This document shows positions 1 through 3,123 of a stretch of DNA of 6,188 bases, in pieces (position 1 is the stretch's first letter; the number at the start of each line of letters is the position of its first letter). The position numbers were made by a program, and so were the translations under genes. The notes beneath the pieces were generated by a model that did no database searches, was not told the origin of the DNA, and was given only the letters and a program-made list of their open reading frames with translations. This stretch comes from Clostridiaceae bacterium (GTDB lineage: Bacteria > Bacillota_A > Clostridia > Acetivibrionales > Acetivibrionaceae), in the NCBI GenBank assembly GCA_012513545.1, contig JAAZCB010000072.1, forward strand, positions 1-6,188, given 5' to 3'.

Positions 1-81
1 ACCATCAATACCACGGCGCAGGTCTGAACGACCAACTGCAATTATGAATTTTGAAAAGGTAAGACCACTTTCAGTAAACAT
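1..81 (-). CDS. tnpB: IS66 family accessory protein TnpB, N-terminal part (runs off left edge)
   Basis: The minus-strand ATG at 81-79 opens 27 codons that continue past the window edge. The peptide starts MFTESGLTFSKFIIAVGRSD and goes on with LRRGIDG. IS66 Orf2/TnpB proteins (about 110-120 residues) begin in the same way, with a short lead, an F-x-K-hydrophobic strand and then G-x-(S/T)-DLR-(R/K)-GIDG. TnpB is required for IS66 transposition, but its biochemical role is unsettled. The start lies inside the end of tnpA: the two frames overlap by 11 bases, which suggests translational coupling. Only a weak AAAGG lies upstream. The visible part is uninterrupted; whether the whole gene is intact cannot be judged here. 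Confidence 0.8.
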   Translation of the reverse strand, partial: MFTESGLTFSKFIIAVGRSDLRRGIDG

Positions 82-196
82 CAGCCATTGCCTTTAAGAC
101 TTTTGAAAGCAGCAGTTCGTTGGCATCGTTATTCAGGTCGATTGAGAATTTACCACATTTTATGCTGATTGGCGCAGTCGCAGTAATATCTCTTGA
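71..196 (-). pseudogene. IS66 family TnpA, C-terminal fragment
   Basis: The minus-strand frame ending at TGA 73-71 reads ATAPISIKCGKFSIDLNNDA and then NELLLSKVLKAMADVY. A hydrophobic strand, an 'I-x-L-x-x-x' segment and a terminal helix 'LL-x-K-V-L' are typical of the end of IS66 TnpA/Orf1 proteins, which are about 100-140 residues with an N-terminal helix-turn-helix. Only about 40 residues are recognisable. The frame stays open further right, but that sequence (for example IHYPNDNFVSS) does not look like TnpA, and no helix-turn-helix or start codon was found there. I therefore treat it as 5'-truncated. The right boundary is approximate. Confidence 0.6.
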
Positions 197-220
197 ACTG
201 ACAAAGTTATCATTAGGGTA

Positions 221-475
221 GTGTATATCTATGACAAAATGGACCGTGTACAGACCAAGACCTACGTAGGAAGAGAGTACCGAATGAATAACACAACCTT
301 TGCCTGGGAACCCGTAAACGTAATTATAGTTCAGAAGGCAAATGTCCTTGAATCACAGGTTGATTGGGTTAATAATCCAAGGTGCGGCGATATGGAACTC
401 ACAATAAAGGTGGATTTAAGAGCAAGTCCGAAGGAAAATACCTCTCCATCCCCAAAAGAAAGGAAGGCTTCGTAA
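221..475 (+). CDS. Unidentified protein remnant (3' end of a disrupted gene)
   Basis: The frame is open from 197 to the TAA at 473-475. The only in-frame starts are a GTG at 221 and later ATGs, and none has a convincing ribosome site. The peptide is mixed hydrophobic and charged with alternating beta-strand character (EPVNVIIVQ, MELTIKVDLRASP). It ends in a Ser-Pro-Lys-rich tail (NTSPSPKE) that looks like an inter-domain linker with nothing after it. The frame begins exactly where IS66 coding similarity ends. The simplest reading is the C-terminal piece of a larger, possibly extracellular protein, truncated on the left by the IS66 event and perhaps on the right too. The minus strand is also open here, so coding strand is likely but not proven. 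No family recognised. Confidence 0.4.
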   Translation: MYIYDKMDRVQTKTYVGREYRMNNTTFAWEPVNVIIVQKANVLESQVDWVNNPRCGDMELTIKVDLRASPKENTSPSPKERKAS

Positions 476-482
476 GCCTCTT

Positions 483-545
483 ACAGAGGGGGAAAAAACA
501 ATTTGACTTCCTGCTCCCCACAAGTTTCAAACCTCTGTTTTATTT
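483..545 (+). terminator. Possible weak terminator after the 221-475 frame
   Basis: ACAGAGG (483-489) can pair with CCTCTGT (532-538), enclosing GGGG/CCCC at about 489-492 and 516-519. TTTTATTT follows. The long loop makes it weak. A competing small hairpin, CCTCT-TAC-AGAGG, overlaps the left arm, and AGGCTT-CGT-AAGCCT sits just before it. It may only separate the remnant gene from the xylanase promoter. Confidence 0.25.
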
Positions 546-548
546 AAA

Positions 549-578
549 TTGACACATATGTATGAAATATTATACAAT
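549..578 (+). promoter_or_regulatory. Sigma-A-type promoter for the xylanase gene
   Basis: TTGACA at 549-554 is a perfect -35 box. It is followed either by TATACA at 571-576 (16-base spacer) or TACAAT at 573-578 (18-base spacer), so transcription should start near 583-586. This argues against the in-frame ATG at 584 as the translation start, because it would coincide with the RNA 5' end, and supports the GTG at 695 with a ~110-nt leader. Confidence 0.7.
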
Positions 579-588
579 TATGTATGAA
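557..588 (+). repeat. Direct repeat TATGTATGAA, 22-bp period, across the promoter
   Basis: TATGTATGAA occurs at 557-566, in the spacer, and again at 579-588, at the presumed transcription start. The copies are 22 bp apart, about two helical turns, so both face the same side of the DNA. This is the geometry of a dimer-binding operator, but no regulator is implied by the sequence. Confidence 0.4.
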
Positions 589-625
589 GGTAAGAGAAAG
601 TGCCCGTAAATTCCAGAAGCATATA

Positions 626-660
626 AAATGGGTATACAAGGACCATAATTATACCTATTT
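626..660 (+). promoter_or_regulatory. Hairpin in the xylanase 5' UTR
   Basis: AAATGGGTATA (626-636) pairs with TATACCTATTT (650-660). This gives 11 pairs including one G-U and a 13-base loop. It lies about 20 bases before the ribosome site and has no T-tract, so it is more likely an mRNA stabiliser or translational element than a terminator. Confidence 0.4.
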
Positions 661-680
661 AAATAATTGGTTCTTATGGG

Positions 681-697
681 AGGGGGATAGTAACGTG
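681..697 (+). promoter_or_regulatory. Ribosome binding site and GTG start of the xylanase
   Basis: AGGGGG at 681-686 sits 8 bases before GTG 695. The protein from this GTG begins with a textbook signal peptide (Lys/Arg, then a hydrophobic run, then A-T-A-A). The in-frame ATG at 584 would add 37 polar and aromatic residues before the signal peptide and has no ribosome site. Confidence 0.8.
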
Positions 698-1663
698 AAA
701 CAAAGAATTAGGTTAATGATATCAGTCTTAATGTGTTTTACCATCTTATTCAGCATTCTTGCAGTTGAGGCAACTGCAGCAATGACTATTACTTCAAATC
801 AAACCGGCAACTATGACGGCTATGACTATGAATACTGGAAAGACAACGCAGGGAACGGGACTATGACACTGAATGGAGGAGGTACGTTCAGCTGCTCATG
901 GGATAATAATATCAACAATATATTATTCCGTACAGGTAAGGAATTCAGCTCTACTAATACATACCAGGATTATGGAAATATTTCAATTTCTTACGCCTGC
1001 AATTACCAGCCTGAAGGTATCTCATACCTGGGAGTCTATGGGTGGACAAAAAACTCACTGGCGGAATATTACATTATTGATAGCTACGGCACATTTAAGC
1101 CGCCGGGAAGCAGAGCAAAACGAATGGGAACAATTACTGTTGATGGAGGTTCGTATGAAATTTATCAGGAACTAATGCCGTACGGAATTGGCATTGTTGG
1201 CTCTCCATACCAGAGGTATTATAGTATCAGGACTACTAAAAGAACCAGTGGCACAATTACAGTTAGTGAGCACTTCAAAGAGTGGGAAGCTTTAGGAATG
1301 AAGCTTGGAAAACTGTATAATGTCTCTTTACTGGTTGAAGGATTTCAAAGCGGTGGTAAAGCGGAGGTTACTGAAATGGAGCTTGCCATTGAGAATCCAA
1401 ATCCTTTGGTTACTGGGATTAAAGGTGATATAAACAATGACGGAAAGATTAATTCTACTGATGATGCTTTATTAAGAAGGCATATACTTTGTATAAACAT
1501 TCTTAACGGATTATCTCTGTCGAATGCTGACGTAAACAGTGACGGTAAAGTAAACTCTATAGACTATTCTCTGATTAGGAGGTATATACTCGGGAAGATT
1601 ACAGTTTTTCCAGGGCAAGAATCCGTAACAGCAAGTCCACTTGAAACACCTCCTGCAGATTAA
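695..1663 (+). CDS. Secreted GH11 endo-beta-1,4-xylanase with type I dockerin
   Basis: The protein is 322 residues from GTG 695. GH11 enzymes cleave internal beta-1,4 bonds of xylan with retention. Residues 1-29 form a signal peptide (MKQRIRLMIS..., hydrophobic core, ATAA). Residues 30-234 are the beta-jelly-roll catalytic domain. It contains YLGVYGWTKNSLAEYYI, whose Glu124 is the nucleophile, the SYGTFKPPG strand, the thumb and the YYSIRTTKRTSGTITVSEHF motif, and VEGFQSGG with the acid/base Glu215. The residue at the pH-tuning position before ILFRTGK appears to be Asn75, suggesting neutral-type activity (inference). Residues 243-303 are a dockerin with two calcium loops, DINNDGKINSTD and DVNSDGKVNSID, each followed by an L-x-R-R helix. 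Ser-Thr and Ser-Ile at the recognition positions resemble type I dockerins, so the enzyme should dock on a cohesin scaffold. Odd: an 18-residue Pro/Ser tail (FPGQESVTASPLETPPAD) follows the dockerin, which usually ends the protein. Confidence 0.93.
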   Translation: MKQRIRLMISVLMCFTILFSILAVEATAAMTITSNQTGNYDGYDYEYWKDNAGNGTMTLNGGGTFSCSWDNNINNILFRTGKEFSSTNTYQDYGNISISYACNYQPEGISYLGVYGWTKNSLAEYYIIDSYGTFKPPGSRAKRMGTITVDGGSYEIYQELMPYGIGIVGSPYQRYYSIRTTKRTSGTITVSEHFKEWEALGMKLGKLYNVSLLVEGFQSGGKAEVTEMELAIENPNPLVTGIKGDINNDGKINSTDDALLRRHILCINILNGLSLSNADVNSDGKVNSIDYSLIRRYILGKITVFPGQESVTASPLETPPAD

Positions 1664-1671
1664 AGTATTAT
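1641..1671 (+). promoter_or_regulatory. Possible promoter of the erm leader, overlapping the xylanase 3' end
   Basis: TTGAAA (1641-1646) and TATTAT (1666-1671) are good boxes but 19 bases apart. They would start RNA near 1678, just before the first leader ORF. No better promoter is visible between the xylanase and the leader. If real, the -35 box lies inside the last codons of the xylanase gene. Confidence 0.3.
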
Positions 1672-1703
1672 ACTGGTACTAATTTGAATTTAAGGAGAAA
1701 CGT

Positions 1704-1822
1704 AACTATGTGTATAGCCTACATGCGTTTAAGATAAGCTGGCAATAAGAAAGTAGATTCTATCTATAATGATGGGCTTTTTTGTTGTACTAATTTTGCG
1801 AATGTAGACATAGTTTGCTATA
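1704..1822 (+). promoter_or_regulatory. Long-range RNA pairing between leader ORF 1 and the region before leader ORF 2
   Basis: The start region and codons of the first leader ORF are complementary to the sequence before the second. AACTATGT (1704-1711, including the start codon) pairs with ACATAGTT (1808-1815). CTACAT (1719-1724) pairs with ATGTAG (1802-1807). TATAGC (1713-1718) can alternatively pair with GCTATA (1817-1822). A further hairpin, TAGAT-TCT-ATCTA (1754-1766), lies in the loop. A ribosome stalled on MRLR would cover much of the left arm and free the right arm. Freed CATAG (1809-1813) could then pair with CTATG (1837-1841), which holds the start codon of the second leader. The pairings are seen; the switching is inferred. 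Confidence 0.5.
1708..1737 (+). CDS. Nine-codon leader peptide with MRLR macrolide-arrest motif
   Basis: ATG 1708 to TAA 1735-1737 encodes MCIAYMRLR. An AAGGAG ribosome site at 1692-1697 sits 10 bases upstream and is far stronger than expected for a chance ORF. The peptide ends in Met-Arg-Leu-Arg. In the ErmD-type leader (MTHSMRLR...), macrolide-bound ribosomes stall when Leu is in the P site and Arg in the A site, and the short MRLR sequence is itself known to be sufficient. Here the corresponding stall would place Leu TTA (1729) in the P site and Arg AGA (1732) in the A site, just before the stop. The erm-type gene lies downstream, so a drug-sensing role is likely. It was assigned from motif, ribosome site and context, without a database match. 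Confidence 0.65.
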   Translation: MCIAYMRLR

Positions 1823-1838
1823 AGGAATAGTTTTTGCT

Positions 1839-1931
1839 ATGCCTTTTAGCGTTATGTTTTTTTCTCGTATTTGTGCAGACCAAAAGCTCACATTGTGGCT
1901 TCTGGTCTGCATTTTTTATTGCCAAAAATAG
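1839..1931 (+). CDS. Second leader peptide (30 codons) of the resistance attenuator
   Basis: ATG 1839 to TAG 1929-1931 encodes MPFSVMFFSRICADQK, then LTLWLLVCIFYCQK. A weak ribosome site, AAGGAA (1822-1827), lies 11 bases upstream. The RICADQK...LWLLVCIFYCQK pattern resembles leader peptides I recall upstream of tet(M)/tet(O)-type and other resistance genes in Firmicutes, where translation of the leader controls a terminator embedded in it. The intrinsic terminator at 1874-1917 lies entirely within this ORF, so a ribosome translating it would disrupt the hairpin and allow read-through into the erm fragment. An internal ATG at 1854 is in frame but lacks a ribosome site. The family resemblance is from memory and unverified; the geometry is directly visible. 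Confidence 0.6.
   Translation: MPFSVMFFSRICADQKLTLWLLVCIFYCQK
1874..1917 (+). terminator. Attenuator (intrinsic terminator) inside leader ORF 2
   Basis: TGCAGACCA (1874-1882) pairs perfectly with TGGTCTGCA (1903-1911). The inner helix AGC...GCT and CAC-ATT-GTG extend it to the loop, and TTTTTT follows at 1912-1917. It is a strong rho-independent terminator 54 bases before the erm start codon, hence an attenuator. Confidence 0.85.
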
Positions 1932-1951
1932 TTATTCAGTGCAATAAAAAA
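1912..1951 (+). promoter_or_regulatory. Perfect 11-bp inverted repeat, competitor of the attenuator tail
   Basis: TTTTTTATTGC (1912-1922) is the exact reverse complement of GCAATAAAAAA (1941-1951), with an 18-base loop. The left arm is the U-tract of the attenuator and the right arm ends 4 bases before the AGGAGG ribosome site (1956-1961). Pairing would form only on read-through transcripts and could affect mRNA stability or ribosome access. Confidence 0.5.
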
Positions 1952-1970
1952 TAACAGGAGGTCGTACAGA

Positions 1971-2234
1971 ATGCGAAAACAGAAAAGAGTTCCAAAAAAT
2001 AATGAACAACCAACTATTAGTGTTTCACAAAACTATCTTACGAGCAGAAAAATTATAGAACGTCTTTTAAGCCTTACAAATATTGGGGATAATGATTTTG
2101 TAATAGAAATTGGGGCTGGTAAAGGACATATTACAAAGTCATTGCTACAAAAATGTGGTCGTCTACAAGCCATTGAAATTGATAAAAAACTATTTGATAA
2201 ATTGATGATTTCGTTGGGAAACACACCAACATAA
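1971..2234 (+). pseudogene. erm: Truncated erm-type 23S rRNA (adenine-N6) methyltransferase
   Basis: An AGGAGG site (1956-1961) precedes ATG 1971 by 9 bases. The 87-residue product starts with a basic tail and continues VSQNYLTSRKIIERLLSLTN, matching the Erm/KsgA start (S-Q-N-F/Y-L). It then has the SAM-binding motif I (VIEIGAGKGHITKSLL) and the motif II acidic strand (QAIEIDKKLFDKL). Erm proteins methylate A2058 of 23S rRNA and give macrolide-lincosamide-streptogramin B resistance; they are about 245-285 residues long. Similarity stops near nt 2204 and the frame ends at TAA 2232-2234. I found no N-I/L-P-Y/F catalytic motif or later Erm sequence in any frame downstream. It should be inactive. 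The cause looks like a deletion or rearrangement rather than a simple frameshift. Its upstream leader system appears intact. Confidence 0.85.
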
Positions 2235-2292
2235 ACTCGCATAAATGTTATGTACCCCGCTATTTGCGAAAATATATAATGAGGTTTTTACG

Positions 2293-2313
2293 GCCCCCTT
2301 ATTTTAAGGGGGC
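2293..2313 (+). repeat. Perfect 8-bp GC-rich hairpin
   Basis: GCCCCCTT (2293-2300) and AAGGGGGC (2306-2313) flank the loop ATTTT. No T-run follows on either strand, so it is not a standard terminator. It lies about 60 bases after the erm stop and could belong to an element end or a processing site. Confidence 0.55.
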
Positions 2314-2321
2314 ACTTCTGA

Positions 2322-2429
2322 AAACCGGCAGAGAATATCAGAGGGTCATCCCAACCTATTGAATTTAAGCTTTTTGATATAATGAAAATGTTAAGTGATT
2401 ATGTTGACAAGAGTGAAATAAGTTTGTAA
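2322..2429 (+). pseudogene. Possible short gene-end remnant (35 codons)
   Basis: The frame is open from after TGA 2319-2321 to TAA 2427-2429. Its second half reads PIEFKLFDIMKMLSDYVDKS then EISL, with a helix-like, protein-like composition. There is an internal ATG but no ribosome site, and the promoter at 2404-2432 overlaps its end. No family recognised; it may be the last exon-like scrap of a deleted gene or simply chance. Confidence 0.2.
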
Positions 2430-2432
2430 TAT
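2404..2432 (+). promoter_or_regulatory. Orphan sigma-A-type promoter
   Basis: TTGACA (2404-2409), a 17-base spacer and TAATAT (2427-2432), followed by further AT-rich -10-like sequence (TATTAT, TATAAA). Transcription would start near 2439. There is no recognisable gene until 2917, with a strong terminator in between. Confidence 0.5.
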
Positions 2433-2485
2433 TATATTATAAAGATTTCAATCTAGTGGTCCTTAAAGCGTAAAATCAGGGTATG

Positions 2486-2590
2486 CGGATCACAAAATGA
2501 TGCGTTACAAACTACTATATTGATCGCACGAAAGTTTTCATAAAGTGTTGCAAGTGCAACGGATCAAGGCATATGATTACACGAAAGAAT
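2486..2590 (+). repeat. Imperfect repeats CGGATCA...ATGAT and CACGAAAG
   Basis: CGGATCA occurs at 2486-2492 and 2560-2566, each followed within a few bases by ATGAT and TTAC/TTACAC. CACGAAAG occurs near 2526-2533 and again near 2580. Repeated GGATCA-type units are seen at the ends of IS21-family elements, but no istA or istB is visible, so this link is weak. Confidence 0.25.
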
Positions 2591-2780
2591 AGAATTAGAA
2601 ATGTAAAATGTATTTCGCTGAATATATAGGTTGGTTGAATAAATATTTATACAATTGAAATAGCTCAATTGAATTCGGATTAAATCTGGAAAGACATTAA
2701 TAGGTTAAATTAAAATAGGTGTTTCAAGTTTCTATAAAAGGTTTGTTATTCTTTTGATGTAATCAAGCAATAAGAAGTAA

Positions 2781-2814
2781 AAGCAACAGTCTGTAGAGGC
2801 TGGTTGCTTTTTTT
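2781..2814 (+). terminator. Strong intrinsic terminator
   Basis: AAGCAAC (2781-2787) pairs with GTTGCTT (2803-2809), and AGTCT (2788-2792) pairs with AGGCT (2797-2801) across a GTAG loop, with a single bulged G at 2802. A seven-base T-run (2808-2814) follows. It lies about 100 bases before the next gene. Confidence 0.85.
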
Positions 2815-2916
2815 ATTTAACCTCTTTCGAACGAAGTGAGCGAGGGAAAAAGCGAGGGACTCGATGTCCTGAAGCTTTCAGATAGAGATTAAATTTAGAA
2901 TAATGGAGGAGAAACT

Positions 2917-3123
2917 GTGAGGGGAAAAATATTCAAAGCTATTATGGCAAGTCTTTTAATCGTTGCAATTTTGACTGTACAAGTTTCACAGGTACTGGTG
3001 ATTCATGGAATGGAAGATTCTTATAATAATGTGTCCATGATTAGTCCATTACTGGAAACACCTGAAGACAAGGAGAAAACTGACGAAAGCAAACCTGAAA
3101 CCATAAACCATGCCCTTGCTTGA
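2917..3123 (+). pseudogene. Signal-peptide portion of the frameshifted surface protein
   Basis: GTG 2917 has a fine ribosome site, GGAGGA (2905-2910), 6 bases upstream. The product starts MRGKIFKAIMASLLIVAILT, a classic signal peptide or membrane anchor, and continues into an acidic linker (ETPEDKEKTDESKPE). It stops at TGA 3121-3123 after 68 codons. The sequence right after that is coding in the +1 frame and has no signal peptide or ribosome site of its own. I therefore read this as the N-terminus of the same gene, split by one extra base (or two missing) in roughly 3104-3120. Dropping one A of the AAA at 3105-3107 would give a smooth join (ETITMPLLDSQSSE). Alternatives are a sequencing error or, less likely, recoding. 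Confidence 0.75.

Larger units (their letters stand above)
1..196 (-). mobile_element. IS66-family element, partial (tnpA tail and tnpB head)
   Basis: Reading the minus strand gives two overlapping frames in IS66 order: the C-terminus of a TnpA-like protein, then the N-terminus of TnpB with the family signature GRSDLRRGIDG. The rest of the element (most of TnpB and the TnpC transposase) would lie left of the window. TnpA similarity fades at about 185-196. On the plus strand a different open frame begins just after the stop at 194-196, so the junction with older DNA is probably near there. I did not recognise a terminal inverted repeat or target duplication, so this may be a truncated copy rather than an intact end. 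Confidence 0.75.
2439..2814 (+). ncRNA. Candidate ~375-nt noncoding RNA or conditional leader
   Basis: The interval is bounded by a good promoter (2404-2432) and a strong intrinsic terminator (2781-2814), and no credible ORF lies inside. It contains GTTGCA-AG-TGCAAC (2547-2560), CAATTGA-AATAGC-TCAATTG (2652-2671) and TTGAT-GTA-ATCAA near 2754-2766 as local hairpins. I could not match it to a known riboswitch. It could be a small RNA in its own right or a leader that controls read-through into the 2917 gene, which has no clear promoter of its own. Confidence 0.3.
2235..2916. other. Long stretch without a convincing gene
   Basis: AT-rich DNA between the broken erm and the surface-protein gene. 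It contains a GC-rich hairpin (2293-2313), a 35-codon open stretch (2322-2429), an orphan promoter (2404-2432), imperfect repeats (2486-2590), small palindromes (2547-2560, 2652-2671) and a strong terminator (2781-2814). A second frame is open from about 2199 to 2359 (for example MRFLRPPYFKGALLKTGREY from ATG 2279), but I recognise nothing in it. No tRNA or rRNA was seen. The mixture suggests debris from rearrangement next to the erm breakpoint. Confidence 0.5.

Noticed and set aside
584..694. ATG at 584 as the xylanase start, adding 37 residues
   Set aside because: It coincides with the predicted transcription start, has no ribosome site and would place a polar stretch ahead of a standard signal peptide. 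GTG 695 with AGGGGG is better.
873..1175. 100-codon plus-strand frame inside the xylanase
   Set aside because: It lies entirely within the GH11 catalytic domain in another frame, and the GH11 frame has all expected motifs.
2033..2242. Minus-strand frame opposite erm
   Set aside because: It mirrors the erm coding sequence, shows no family features and has no ribosome site.
2293..2313. GC-rich hairpin as the erm terminator
   Set aside because: No T-run follows on either strand, so it is listed only as a hairpin.
1639..3072. Shared SPL(L)ETP peptide in the xylanase tail and the surface-protein linker
   Set aside because: Only about 15 matching bases with a gap, in low-complexity Pro/Thr-rich sequence. 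Coincidence is sufficient.
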